DNA of 64,000 bases, from positions 98,295,550 through 98,359,549 of the forward strand of contig OY992536.1 of NCBI GenBank assembly GCA_963921195.1, in the 5' to 3' direction. The translations under genes and the position numbers were made by a program. Shown here one piece after another: positions 10,621 through 23,149 of this stretch. Within the stretch, counting starts at the first letter, position 1. The number at the start of each line of letters is the position of its first letter. A model generated the notes under the pieces. That model was not told the origin of the DNA. It was given only the letters and a program-made list of their open reading frames with translations, and did not search any database. This DNA is from Pegoplata infirma. Its lineage: Eukaryota > Arthropoda > Insecta > Diptera > Anthomyiidae.

Positions 10621-11689
10621 TCTTACAAAATTTACATTTGCTTCTTAAAATTCCCAGATATCTTAAAATTAATGAATACTTACACGACACTATTCAAAAA
10701 CAAAAAAAAAAAGAATCTGATTATCCCATATAATGTTCAAATGCATATTTAATAGATTTAAAATACATACTTATTGTTAATTATATTTCGGACATGTTTT
10801 GGAACAGAATTCCTTTACATATTAGTAATAACATTAATTTATAGTCAATCATCTAATAGAGTTTATCTACTTACAGACAAATAAAACAAAAGACTTAAGA
10901 AACAAACGCCATCATTATTCAAAAAGAAAAAACTTGTTTAACTTAAAAAAAAAACTTTTTTCTCTCACTCACTTAACAACTTAAGCATTAATTTTTTTTT
11001 TCAAAAAAAACAAAACAAGACATGAATATAATTAACATAGAAAAGTTAGGAAGGAACAGGGGTTATAAGGGGGAGGGAAAATGAAGGAAAACACAAAGAA
11101 AAACTAAAACTATGCCACAATGATCACGTCTTAAAAAAATGTATGGCAACATTTAAGGCAGACAATTTTTGTAATATTTTTTATAAAGAAAAGCTTATAA
11201 AAAGAGTAGATTGAAAGAGTTTAAAAAAAAAGAGAGAGAGAGAGAGAGTATTAAAACAGATTTTACAACAATAACATAAAATCAAAACAAATTTGTCCCT
11301 GACTTTGACCAAATTGAAGGTAACATTTTTATGATTACTAAAGGTTACAGCAACATGTTGCTGAAACATTTTGTAAAGTTAAATGTATACAAAAGAGAGC
11401 ATTCAACTGTTGATTTTAAAATAGTGTTAGTGTGTGTTTTTAAAACAATTTGTATGACTGGTTTTCTTGTATACACTTCATTACCATTCTTAAGCAGAGA
11501 GCTCTAGCTCTACTATATACTAACTAAAAAAAAAATAAATAATATTACGGTCTTTTGTAAAGTTGTATGGCTTTCCGTTATACCATAGTGGTATAGTAGA
11601 GTGTGTTGTTGGTAGTGTTTGGCTGGCTGGCAGGCAGAAAGACAGACATAGATATTAGCAGCAGCATCGTTTTGAATTTCTTTTTCATA
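10621..11689. other. Host-like non-coding DNA
   Basis: AT-rich, with no recognised repeat and no convincing ORF. It contains a GA tract (11231-11248) and a short TGTGTGTTTT run. It lies immediately upstream of the candidate promoter. Confidence 0.45.
11231..11248. promoter_or_regulatory. (GA)9 tract, possible GAGA-factor site
   Basis: An uninterrupted AG repeat. In Drosophila such tracts bind GAGA factor upstream of promoters. It lies about 460 bp upstream of the candidate start site at 11707. The function is inferred only from sequence and position. Confidence 0.3.
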
Positions 11690-11740
11690 ACCGAGCGCCT
11701 GCGCACAGTTGGCTTTCTACCGTTGGCGTATACGGATTTG
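11690..11740 (+). promoter_or_regulatory. Candidate Inr/DPE core promoter
   Basis: A GC-richer island, CGAGCGCCTGCGCACAGTTG, stands out from the surroundings. Taking the A at 11707 as +1 gives an initiator-like ACAGTT. GGATT then lies at +28 to +32, matching the Drosophila DPE consensus RGWYV at four of five positions. There is no TATA box at -30. This is a weak call: both motifs are short and the transcribed gene is not identified. Confidence 0.3.
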
Positions 11741-13250
11741 TTAAAAATTTTCAAACGCGACGCTCGTAATATATATGAACACAACACCAAAAAAAAAAAT
11801 CGCTACAAAAAAAAATAAAAACAACAAAAATTTATGCGTATAAATTAAACAAGAAATAGAATACACTCAAAAAAAATTTTACAGTAAAACGGTGGAAAAG
11901 AAAAAAAAAATTAAAGAAAAGTGGAACAAAACAAAAAATAATTATAAAAAGAAATGAAAACCTATAAAAAATTTTTGAAACAAAATTTTAAATAAAATTC
12001 TGGATTATTTTGAAAAAAAAACAACAAAAAATTCAAAGATAAACAAAAATTTTTAAAAAAAAACCAAAAAAATTTTGAAACAAATTTTGAATTTCAATTC
12101 AAAACAAAGTGTAAACCAAGTGCAATTTATCATAAATTCAAAAAAAAAAATTATTAAAACAAAATTTTAAAAGGAAATACAAAAGTTGCAATATTATTTT
12201 GAAAAAAAAGGAATTCTTTTTCAATATATTTTTTTTCTTAAATTCTAAAATATCAAAAAACCAAGACCTATAAAAAAATATAAAACCAAAATTGTTAAAA
12301 CTACCATAAAAACTGTTGTAAATATTTTCATTCAACAATTATATAAAAAAAATAAAAAATTACATATCAAAACAATTATTGTTTATGTTTTAAATTCTAA
12401 CCAAAAAAAAAACCCCCGCCCCCTTAAACCCAATAAACAACAATATCAAAAGCTACACTATAAGACCAACAACCCCCTTTCCAGAAAATCAACAAATCTA
12501 CAACCCAAAATTGCTCAGAATCCAAAAATTTGTATTAATTAACCCCACATTTTGTAAATAAAAATTTCTATACTACAATACCATCAAAACTATAAATTTG
12601 GCTTTAACTTCAAAAAAATTATTTAAAAAAATTTTAAAATATTTCGGTACCCTATTTTCTATTCAACTGCTCCCTTAAAAACCCCCTACTCAATATCTTT
12701 GATTTTGTTTTTAATTTGTTTAACTTTATTCTTAAAACAAAATAAATCTGTGTGTTTGTGTTTAAGCTATTTTTTTATTTTTGTGAGTACCTTTTTCCTT
12801 GGACTTAAAGCATATTTTTCCATTTATCTTGCATGTTTTATCGCTTTAAATTTTACTAACATTTTCTTTTTGGTGTAGTGCTAAAAAAAGCTTGTAGTTT
12901 TTTTCTTTTTCTTACTGTAGCTTGCTTTTAGTTTATCTTTTTGTGCCATTTTCTTTTTCCTCAATTTCCTTTTTGTATATGCTTAACATTTATGGAAGTG
13001 TTTTTCTTTCTTTTTTATATGTTACAAATTAAAACAAAATCAAAATAAAATTTTTTTCAAATATTTACACCCTGCTCCCACCGAAAAAAAAAATCTCAAA
13101 AACTGTGCTAAAGGATTAAATACACCCAAAAAACAAACAAATTTAACAATTTACCAACAACGGATTAATTGTGGATTACTTTATCTTCAAAAACAGCTTT
13201 AAAATGGATTACCGCTGTATTTGATGTTTTATTAAATTTTAACCATAAAG
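11741..13250 (+). other. Possible A-rich 5' leader ending in a donor-like GTAAGTA
   Basis: A long A-rich, repeat-free stretch without ORFs follows the candidate start, resembling long fly 5' leaders. AAAGTGTAAGTATT at 13248-13260 contains a good donor core (GTAAGT at 13252). No start codon with a credible reading frame was found, so coding would have to lie in a downstream exon outside or unseen. It could equally be plain intergenic DNA. Confidence 0.2.
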
Positions 13251-13612
13251 TGTAAGTATTTGAAAAACATTAATATGTACTAAACTATTTAAAACAACAA
13301 CTTACTCAGTCACCCCAAAAAAACACACTTTTTTGGCCAAAAATAGATATGGAATAACTTATCAGTCCATATACAAAAGTACTTCATTAGGAATATCCCA
13401 CTTTTTATTTCATCTGGAATTATTTAAAAACTTGCTTCCGATATCGTAGATATCAGAAAAAATGTGTTTTTTTAAAAAAAGTTATCAGCCCTTCTCGATA
13501 TTTCACAAACTAATTAAAATTTTCATTGATTTGATTAATATATTAATTGATTTAATTAAATTTTTTATTAAGTTAATTACAATTTTAATCAATACTACAA
13601 ATTCTTTATTAG

Positions 13613-13960
13613 ACTAGCTGTCTCGGTAAAAATTTTTTTGCCCGGAATTATCTTAATAGTTTCACCCTAACGTCACCTATCAGGTCCATTCATACATTTA
13701 CAATTTCTCATGACAAAACATGCATACAATCTGAAGTGCCCTCAAATTGAACTGAAATAAAGAATTTGTTTAATAACTTTACTCCCAGCGCCTTCTATCG
13801 GACTCAAATTCTCTCAGCAAATTTAGTGAATTTGAGATAAATCGCACCATAAATAAAAACAATTTATTACGACTACAACGCCACCTATCGGAATTAAACA
13901 TAAGAGAAACCTTCCTCCAGACTAAACTCAAATATATTATCCAAGTTTGGTGACCAGAGG
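13613..13960. repeat. Degenerate dispersed-repeat fragment with CCACCTATCGG motifs
   Basis: It starts ACTAGCTGTCTCGG and contains GCGCCTTCTATCGG and ACGCCACCTATCGG about 90 bp apart. I recognise the opening and the repeated motif as similar to dispersed elements common in insects, but cannot place the family. Confidence 0.4.
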
Positions 13961-13979
13961 TTCTTGAGTTTTACAACTA

Positions 13980-14178
13980 CACAGAAACAAATTTGGTAAA
14001 AAATTTGAGTAATCACTTGATTTTATAAAAATTTACTCAAAAATTCTTAAAAAAATTGAGCAAATAATTAAAAAAAAAATGAGTAATCACTTGTTTAAAT
14101 TTAAATAAAAAATTTAGTAATTTTTCATAAAAATTTACTCAAAAATTCTTAAAAAAAATTGAGTAAATAATTAAGAAA
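13980..14178. repeat. Tandem duplication, about 110 bp
   Basis: GAGTAATCACTTG, AAAAATTTACTCAAAAATTC and AAAATTGAG(C/T)AAATAATTA each occur twice in the same order. Confidence 0.55.
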
Positions 14179-14336
14179 ATAAAAATAATGGTTTTTTATT
14201 TGTTTTATTTTCTTAATTGTTGTAATTCTCATTTAGTTAAAAGTTTTTTGTATTTGCATATGAAAGTTTGTAATCGTCTTTATGAAATTTTTCTATATTT
14301 TTAAGACATAAATATATTTGGAAAAGTTAGAAAGGC

Positions 14337-14767
14337 TCGAGGTCATTATTTCCTTTACTAATTAAAACTATGATCTCTTATGGAATAATTTTCAAGAAAA
14401 TTATATTTCTGTTTTAAATTTATATTGGTCATTTTTACAAGACTTACAATTAGGCAACATGTGTTTCGGAATTTGTCAGATTTCATTGTCAAGACTATTT
14501 AGCAAAAATTAAAACCCTTTACTATAAGTAGCAAAGGGAATTTAAATGACAAATCGTTAAGTTTCCAACGAAAATATGAATACATATTCAACCCTGTACT
14601 CGTTGTTATATTTGCTAAATAGTCTTGACAATGGAATCTGACAAATTCCGAAAAACGTGTCGGCTAAGTCTTGAAAAATTACCAACATAAATAAATTTAA
14701 GACAGAATAATAATTTTCTTGAAAATTATATCATAGTTTTAATAAGTTAAGGAAAAATTACCTCAAG
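14337..14767. mobile_element. MITE with ~170-bp inverted arms (TCGAGGTCATTATTTCC ends)
   Basis: TACTAATTAAAACTATGAT, AATAATTTTCAAGAAAATTA, TCGGAATTTGTCAGATT and TTGTCAAGACTATTTAGC are repeated in inverse order in the right half. A second copy lies at 50915-51485 and is split by a SINE. No coding potential. Confidence 0.7.
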
Positions 14768-14939
14768 GTAGAATAACCCTACTCAACATATCCCAGCAAA
14801 AATAAATCGAGATTTTGGCGACACAGCATCTTTTAATAGCATACCGAAGCGCATCCAAAGAGCGCTCTTGAGAATGTAGTAAAAGTAAGGGGAAAAAATT
14901 TAAATTTTTTGGTAAGATTTTTTGTATAAAACTTATAAC

Positions 14940-15490
14940 TAGGGATGAGATTTTCATGCACTAAAAAATCGAAAATATGCGCTAAAAAATTCAAAATATG
15001 CACTAAAAAACCTAAAAAAATGCAATAAAAAATAAAATGTGTGTAATAAAAATCTTGTTTTCGTAGGAAAAACTTCTTAAAAAGCTAAAAGTAACTCCGG
15101 GCTTAAAAAGTAACATTTAAAACTTTATATAAGCAAGATTTGTTAGAAACTAAGACAATCTATAAAAAAAAAATTAAAATTTGTTTTATTTCCAAAATAA
15201 ATAATTTAAATTTAAAATAGTTTTTGAAACAAATAAATTTCAATTTGTGTTTTTGCTAATTTATGCCAAAATATGCAAAAATATGCACTTAAAAGTTGGA
15301 AATATGCACAAAATATGCATTTAAAACCAAAATATGCAAAAATATGCATTTTCACCAAAATATTCAAAAATGTGCAAAAACGAATCGATGCCATTTTAAC
15401 GCGAATTTCTTGATTCGGAAAGATAATTGGTCGATATCGTTTTTAGACTATCGACAAAAAACATGCATTTGCATGGAAATCTCATCCCTA
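14940..15490. mobile_element. hAT-like MITE, TAGGG ends, 8-bp duplication CTTATAAC
   Basis: Ends TAGGGATGAGATTTTCATGC and its inverse (one mismatch) are flanked by CTTATAAC at 14932-14939 and 15491-15498. An 8-bp duplication with TAG-type ends is the hAT pattern. The interior is full of AAAATATGCA-like short repeats. The ORFs inside are by-products of these repeats. Confidence 0.85.
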
Positions 15491-15689
15491 CTTATAACAT
15501 AAAATTATTTTTTAATAAAATTTCACACTTGCTTTCCTTTTTAAAATTGTTAACACTTTTTGAATGAAAAAGATTGAGTTTTGGACAAAGACACATGATT
15601 TGAGTGCATTATTATTGCGCATTAATCGGCGCTGCAAAGAGTGCTTCAATCAAAAGGAATAGGTCGACCAAAAAACAGCAAATGCTTTT

Positions 15690-17260
15690 TTTTTTTTTTA
15701 TTTCAAAGAATAAATAAATTTCCATTTATATTTCAAAAATTTCAATTTATAGAAATATACAAAAATTTATTTTTATGTTTCAGAAATTTCCAATTGTATT
15801 TAAGAAATTTAAATTTGTATTTCCAAAATTTTCTAAATGCTTTTCAGAAAATTCCATGTGAATTTCAATTTGCATTTCAAAATTTTATTATTGCTAAGAA
15901 AATTTTATTTTAATAAAAAAATAAATAAAAACAAGTGAGAGTGTTAAATTCGACTGTGCCGATTCTATAATACCCTCCAACATATAAAAAAAAATTCCAG
16001 GGCATTTTTTTAAGGGGGGGGGGGGGGGGGTCAGTAGGGGTCATTGCATCGGCGTATACAGAGGGGGGGCCCAACAACAACAATAAAAAAATATTTTTTT
16101 TATATGTATTGGAAAACACAAATCTCACGAGAAAAACAACAAAAATTTTTTTGTTGTTGTTGTTGGGCCCTGAAAAAACAGTCCTGAATACGCCGTTGGG
16201 TCATTGGGGGGCACATACACCCATGCGGTAAATGTTTATAAATTCATTTGTTATGCTTTTGGAGCTCAAGTAATACAATTTTATCATTATTTAAAAACAT
16301 TTTTAATATCCACGCCCACAAAAGGGGGCGGGGAAAAAAAAAAATTTATTTCCTGGATCCAAGTGGACCTTGAACTTTTTCTGACCTCAAATTGTTTCAT
16401 TTGCTTAACAAAAATACAAAAAAAAACTGTGAAAATATGGCGTTTTTCAGAGGTTTGTTAAGTTCTTTAAGGGGGAACTTTTTTCCCCCTGTCCGATTTT
16501 GCCCAGTTACGAACTTAAACTGCCTAGGATCAAAACACATATTTCTGCCAAACTTGACGGGTCTATCGCTTTTATTTTAGACTGCATCGTGTCTTATACA
16601 GACGGACGGACGGACATACGGACATTCTAGAAAAGTCTTAGAATCGATCATAGATCAATAACATACATACTTTATGGGGTCCCCGACCGATATTTCGATA
16701 CGTTACAAACAGAATGACAAAGTGAGTATACCCCCATACTGTAGTTGGAGGGTATAAAAAAATCTACGTACATATATTTTAGAAATTTCCAATTGTATTT
16801 CCAAAAATTTCTATTTGTATTTTAAAATTTTCTTTTCAGAAAATTATTTATATTTCCATCATTTATAAAAATTTTGAAATACAAACGGAATTTTCTTAAA
16901 TACAGTTGAAAATTTCTGAAATATAAATAGATGTTTCTGAAATATAAATGGGAATTTCTGATACAAAAATAGAAATTTATGAAATATAAATGAAAATTTC
17001 GGAAATAAATTTTGTATTTTCTGAAATATTAGTGAAAATTGTGTAGTCAGGCCTTTTAACTTTTTTTATATAAAAATCTTTATTTTTTTTTAAATACTAC
17101 AAAAAAAATTTATTTCTGAAATATTTAACGGATTTTCTGAACTAGTCAATTGTATTTAAGATTTTCCAATTGTATTTCAAAAATAGCCAGTTGTATTTCA
17201 AATTTTCTAATTATATTTCAGAAATAGTCAAATGTATTTCATATTTATTCTGCTTAAATC
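15690..17260. repeat. Degenerate 15-23-bp repeats (TTTCAGAAATTTCAATTTG type), split by a DINE
   Basis: About 15700-15910 and 16770-17240 are made of units like ATTTCAGAAATTTCCAATTGT, in one orientation on the left and both orientations on the right. The DINE-like element at 15935-16757 sits in the middle. Confidence 0.6.
15935..16757 (-). mobile_element. DINE-like element, type B, near full length
   Basis: It begins AACAAGTGAGAGTGTTAAAT with the hairpin TTCGACTGTGCCGATTC and ATACCCTCCAACAT. It contains CACGCCCACAAAAGGGGGCG, GGGGGAACTTTTTTCCCCCT, a (GACG)n tract (about 16601-16620) and CTTTATGGGGTCCCCGACCG, and ends TGTAGTTGGAGGGTATAAA. The two ends carry the inverted blocks TATACCCTCCA / GGAGGGTATA. 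It has no protein coding. Type B copies also occur at 23150, 27613 (part), 37799 (part), 45690, 52591 (part) and 55725. Confidence 0.75.
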
Positions 17261-20200
17261 AGCTCTGAAAAGATACATGAATTTACTGCATCTTTATAGT
17301 TCTTAAATCAGCGCTCTAAACACACCTGATTTTAGTGCATCTTAAGAGCGCTTTTAATGCATATCCAACTAGCGCTCTGAAGGTGGAACAAAACACTTTT
17401 TATTTTTTAACAAAAATTGTTTAGAACAATTAAATTATATTGACAAATTATGTTGTTGATTAAAAAATCAATTATTTTAGTTGTCCATAGAATTATTTCT
17501 TTTTGTGTCAATATGACAAAATTTTAATTAACACTGAGCCAACAATACATATTTCTGTGTGGTCTTGGGCTCAAAAATAATTGAGCTTTGTTGACTACCC
17601 TGTGATCTTCCTGAATACCTTACATTTTTTATGACAACAATTTTTTTTTCTTTCGATTTTCAAAAACCAGACAATTTTTAATGACACAAGCCGTTTAAAA
17701 TTTTCTGAAAAATTAAGGTTCATCTTACCTTATTTTTTTTTTAACTCATTATTTTAATACCCTACAAGGGTATTAATCGGCATTCACCGAATTTCATAAA
17801 ATTGGGATATTTTGTTCAGAACCAAAATTTATTAGACAAACACACTTTAAAGAGGGGTTAATTTAAATGGTGGGCATATGGGATTTTTAAGTTTTTTACG
17901 ATTAATTCCTATCTGAATCAATCAAACATAGGAATTAGATCAGTATTAGGATTTTTATTTCATAGAGCCTGAGGCAAAAATTCATTTTAATTTAATTTGA
18001 GCCAAACCATTTTAACATATTTGACTTGATTTAACGCAATTGGAAATTAAAAAAAAAAAAATAAGGTTCTTCCTACGTTTAAGAAATTTAAAAAAAAAAT
18101 CTTAAAACTTCTTTGCCTTGACCCTTTTAAGAGCTTGAGACAATTTTTTGTTTAAATTTAATTTGAAACAAATCGATCATTTGAACTCTGTCCTTTGGCC
18201 AAAGTTTTGAATTTTTGGATAATTTTTACCAAAATTTTGTATCTTTAATAAATAAGAAATAAAATTGAAAATGAGTTTTGAGATAAAGCCATTTAAAACT
18301 TGTCAGAAAATGTCCAAAAATGGCAAATTTTTCCTGCGTTCCAAATTTAAAAAAAAAATACTAAAACTTTTTTCCTTGACCCTCGAGCCAAATCAAATAA
18401 TTTTAAACCAATAAGCTCTACGATCAAAGTTTTGAATTTCTCAAGGTTTTCCAAAAATTCCAAATTTAGATCAAAGGGTGCAACGGGTAAAAATTATCGG
18501 ATATGGATTAATTTAAGTTTAATTGAAAATCCGTCTCAAGCACTATAAATAGGTTAAGGGAAAAAAGTGGAGATTTTTCCAAAATTTCTTAAATATAGAA
18601 AACACACTATTTTTTTGCAAGTTTTTAAGTTTAAATAAAAAATGTATTTTCTCTACGATCAAAGTTTTTAATTTCCAAAGATTTTCCAAAAATTCAAAAT
18701 TTAGATCAAAAAGTGCCACGGGCTAAAATGATCGGATTTAGATTAAATTAAGTTTAAATGAAAATCCGTCTCAAGCACTATAAAAGGGTTAAGGGAAAAA
18801 ATGTGGAAATTTTTTAAAAAAATTCGTAAATGTAGAAAATTTTTTGTAAATTTTTAATAGCAATATCTCGAAAACCGTTTAACCGATTTTAAAAATTCGC
18901 TTTAAGCTTATCACAATTAATAAATATCACAAAATCTTTTTTAAATTTCAACTCAGTGAAACTGAAATAAATGTTTAAAAAAACCGGCAGTTTTTGGAAT
19001 TTAGAAAAACTGTAAACGCAGTTGTGTAAACAAGACCTTGAGCCATCACTGAGCAATGTTTAAGGATTACCCCACTTTATCCGTAAAAGTTACAGAGGGT
19101 TAAAGTTGAAAAATCGATAAAAATTGCTTGAAATAATCCATAGTTTTTACCTTCTTTCGCTTTTTTTTTTAAGTTCTCCTTATATTTCAATCTTTTCCGG
19201 CATTACACAAAGTCAGTACACATAAGAGATTATTTTAATGGTGGTTTGATAGATGCTTTATCGATTGGTAAGAAGTTATAAGACGGTTAAGTTTTGAAAC
19301 CAAAAATTAAGAGTTTTTAAATTTTCGAGGTTTTTTGATCAGGGATTTCGGCCCCCTCTATAGAACGAAAAAAGTTAAACCAGAGTTGGTAGCTGTTGTA
19401 ATTCTTAACATTGTGGAATTAATCTCTGTAATGTGCCACGAATAGTTAAGGAGTTTCAGCAGATCAAAGTTCGAAAGAAAAAACGTAATTTTTTTAAAAT
19501 ACCAGTTTTTTGCGAGGCACATTCGCGGTTTCATTCGAAATTTGGTGGACCCTTGCGTAAACCGAGTTTTTTATGAGTTTACATAAAAAAATCACAAAAT
19601 TGCAAAAATTTTATGCCATTTTTGAAAATTGTGCGAAATTTGCAAACCTGTTTCCTATTTTTTATAGTAGCAATTAATGCATCATGTTCATTTTAATACA
19701 CCAAAAGACGTGCCTTAACGAGTAGAACTGATTTGCTTTTTGACTTTTTACTTTAAGCCATTCTGAGCGGAAGGCGCAATGATTTTATCTAAACCTGTTT
19801 TGATCTGGCACATCCAAGGCTTTACACGAAATCGGAAAAAAAAAATTTTAAATGAAAGCCCACTTGATGTGTCATCATAAAATCAGAGGCGGGTAAAAAA
19901 AATTTTGATGATTATAGATTTTTTGGACCATATTAAATTTTCTTGTTAGAAAAAAGCATCACCAATTTTTTTTAACTACTGGTACAATGATACGATTTTC
20001 CGTGATTTTTTTCAGTAATACCAACGCGCATTGGCTAAATATGTTATAAAAAATTGTGAAACTTTTCTTTTACCGCGAATTAATCGCGATTTTAGGTACT
20101 TATTGTTAGATATTTATTTTTAAATCGTTTGGTCATTAAAGGGTTAAATTTATATCATATATTTTAGAGGAAATGATATATCCTGGCATGTTTTAATAAC

Positions 20201-20594
20201 GCATGCAACAAATGTGTAGAAAAAAATCTTTAAAATATTTTTAAGATTTTTAAAACCGCTGAATCTTAAAACCGCCATAACTTTTGACCCCCTTGCGCGA
20301 TTTAATTGACGCGAACGAATTTCTTATTCTTAAATAGCTTCTAATATTTATGCAAACTTTCATCGATGTGCCATCAAAACAAAAATCAAATCTTTTTTAC
20401 CTCAAAATTTAAGTCTTAGACGGAACTCCTCATATATGATTTAAAAAAAAAAATTCTAAACTTTGATCGCAGGGCAGCTTGTCCAATAGGCGTAAAATTT
20501 ATTTCACATAATTTTTAGGCTTAGAAAAATAAAAATTTGCCCAGACACTTGGAAAAATTAAAAGTTTGAAAAAATGTCGCTCTAATGACTTAAC
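17261..20594. repeat. Unclassified AT-rich repeat-like region with a 235-bp tandem duplication
   Basis: There is no ORF of note. A palindrome ATACCCTACAAGGGTAT lies at about 17758. Around 18415-18890, a unit with CTCTACGATCAAAGTTTT, AAATCCGTCTCAAGCACTAT and GGTTAAGGGAAAAAA is repeated at 235-bp spacing. Many sentences of this region (CGAAAACCGTTTAACCGATT, CATAACTTTTGACCC) resemble TE internal DNA. No ends were found. Confidence 0.4.
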
Positions 20595-20837
20595 CACAGA
20601 AAAAAAATTGCCAATGATTGATGAACAAATTCATAGAAATTTGCTAACTTTTTCATAATACTTTAAAACTTTTTCATAATAATTATGAATAAATCATGAT
20701 ATGTGAAATTTAAGAAATATTTAAAAATTTTTCGTATTTACTATGAAAAAATTTAAAAATTTAACGAAAAAGTTCATAATTTTTTATGTATTTGTTCATA
20801 CAAACTATGAATTTCGTTCATTGTCATTTTTTCTGTG
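20595..20837. mobile_element. Short MITE with CACAGAAAAAA ends
   Basis: CACAGAAAAAAAATTG at the left and TTTTTTCTGTG at the right are inverted, with AAATTCATAG and its inverse CTATGAATTT further in. The whole 243 bp can fold on itself. No clear target duplication. Confidence 0.5.
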
Positions 20838-21600
20838 TAGTAAATGTCAGAATTATTTTCAAAAAATTAGCTATTTCTCCACTATACACACTTTATTTAA
20901 AAGCAAATTATAAGCTCTTTGTTTTTGCCATTATTTCCATTAAAAATCAACTATTATTTCCTAAATCTCTGTAATTATTTTCATAAATCATAAAAAAAAT
21001 AATTAGCTTTTTTGAAATTCTAAAGAAATTGTTTAAATAAAAGATTACTCTCATACACAAAATAATCTCTACTTCCTTACCAAAAAAAAAAAAAATATTT
21101 TGTATGTACAAAACTCTAAATATGTATAATGAACTTAAGAAAAAGAACCGTTAAAGAAGATGACGTAAATTTTACGTCAACTCATGAAATTCAAAACAAA
21201 GCAAATTTAACCCAAAAAAAAAATACCAAATAATACAAACAATTCTTACTCTTAGCAACAAATATATCAAAATTGTATATAAATGATGATTTTGTACATT
21301 GATGAAATGATAGAACTTTAAAAATTGTAAATTTTATTTTTTTTTTATTTTTTTTTAATAAAATTGTTAATAATTGTAGCTGCTTGTTAAAAGATTATTA
21401 ATATATACCTAACAAATATAATTAACAGATTTTATGTTAAAAATCATTTTTATATCTAATCTTTTTATAAACAAATTTTAAAAACTGTTAAATTTATAAA
21501 TACTGATCATAAACATTTAAATTTATGTCGAACATCACCCTCCAAAAAAAAACTAACAAAATTTTGGTAAACAAGCAGACATGGCGGCAGAGTTTTAAAA
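20838..21600. other. AT-rich DNA without recognised features
   Basis: Only A/T runs and short ORFs with no recognisable protein. The palindrome GACGTAAATTTTACGTC lies at about 21161. Confidence 0.4.
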
Positions 21601-21955
21601 GAATTTATTTGAATACCGTCTAGCGATATCGGTTTAACTGCTCAAAAGTTATGAACAAAAATAGAAGGACACAACGAAAGTACACCATATAACCTAAAAT
21701 GTCAGCGAAGTTTGTACTCTTGCCCAAACCATGATAATGTTTTGCTGTATAAATAAGTGTTCTTTCCAAAGCAAAATTTTTCTAAAAAAAATTATGCTGT
21801 ATTAAATTGCCATTCCATGCAAAACGCATTAAAATATCGGTCGAATACCCAATTATGTTTATATATTATTGATCCGTTAAGTTTTCTAATCCATTCTAGT
21901 GATATCCATCTATCTGTTTGTCGACACAAAAAAGTTTTTGATGAAAAAAACATTT
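21601..21955 (+). mobile_element. DINE-like element, type D, 5' part
   Basis: It contains AGCGATATCGGTTTAACTGC, TGTCAGCGAAGTTTGTACTC, CCATTCCATGCAAAACGCAT, AAATATCGGTCG, TTATATATTATTGATCCG and TCTATCTGTTTGTC. The last ~230 bp match 54946-55150 (plus) and 50640-50895 (minus). As in those, it runs straight into GTTTTTGATGAAAAA-type repeats (21935-22030). Confidence 0.55.
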
Positions 21956-22030
21956 TAATAAATAAAGATTATTGAAAAGAAAAAAAATATTTGATGAAAA
22001 AAAACTTATGAACAAAAAAATATTAATTGA

Positions 22031-23125
22031 AAACAAGTAGAAAAGTTAAATTCGACTTGGCCGAATCTATGAATACCCTCCACAATGCCCATTTTAAGTG
22101 ATAGTAAATTTTCTAACGTGAAAAAATAACAGTTATGATTAGAAATATTTTATTTTGTGTAAAAAAATTTTTTTTTAGTAATTTAAAAAAAAAAAAAAAA
22201 AACTAATTTTTTTTTGAGTGTAAAATTTTTGTTGAGTGTAAAATTTTTTCGAATTTTACATTCAAAAAAAAATTTTCTAATTTTTTTTTTTGAGTGTAAA
22301 ATTTTTTTTTAGTAATTTTTGAAAAAAAAAAATAGTTTTTTTAAATTTTTTTTTGAGTGTAAATTAAATTTTTTTTTGAGTGTAAATTTTTTTTTGAATT
22401 TTACATTAAAAAAAAATTTACTAATTTTTTTTGAGTGTAAAATTTTTTTTGAGTGTAACATTTTTTTCGAGTGTATTTTTTTTTGTTTTGGTATAAAAAT
22501 ATTTTTGAGTGACAAAAATACGTTTTAAAATATTTTTGTGACTTACCAATGGTTGTAAAACAGGTTTAACGGGTTTTCACCACGTGAATTTAAGGTGAAG
22601 CTAATCTGATATTCACGGTTTTGCTAATAACTTTTGAACCACTGGACCGATTTTGGTGAAATTCAACACGAACTAGGCTGGAGGAACGAAAAATATATAT
22701 GCCAAGCTTCAGGATCCTCAGAATTGACTTTCGAAAGTTATAGTGCTTTTTATCTCATAAATTCACAAAAAACCCTTGCCGAAATTCAGTCTTTTGCTCA
22801 TAACTTTTGAACCACTGGACCGATTTCGCTGGATTGCAATACCAACCTGACCAGGTAAATGCCCAACTTATATGCCAAACTTCAGGAGCCTCCGTAAAGT
22901 CTTTCAAAAGTTAGCGTGTTTTCAACAGACAGACAGACAGACAGACGGACAGACGGACGGACGGACGGACGGACGGACGGACGGACATCGCTAGATCGTC
23001 TTAAAATCGATCGAGGATCATGAATATATATACTTTATGGGGTCCTAGACCAATATTTCGAGGTGTTACAAACGGAATGACAAACTTATATATACCCTCT
23101 ATCACTAGAGTGGAGGGTATAAAAA
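22031..23125 (-). mobile_element. DINE-like element, type A, full length
   Basis: The left end is AAACAAGTAGAAAAGTTAAA with hairpin-like TTCGACTTGGCCGAATC and ATACCCTCCACAATG. A T/A-rich core (22195-22515) has TTTTTGAGTGTAAA repeats in both orientations. Two diverged copies of a block (CTAATAACTTTTGAACCACT at about 22624 and CATAACTTTTGAACCACTGG at about 22800) follow, then (GACA/GACG)n at 22926-22986, CTTTATGGGGTCCTAGACC and ACCCTCTATCACTAGAGTGG. This is the best reference copy for type A. Confidence 0.75.
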
Positions 23126-23149
23126 TGTATGACAAAAAAAATATTCATG

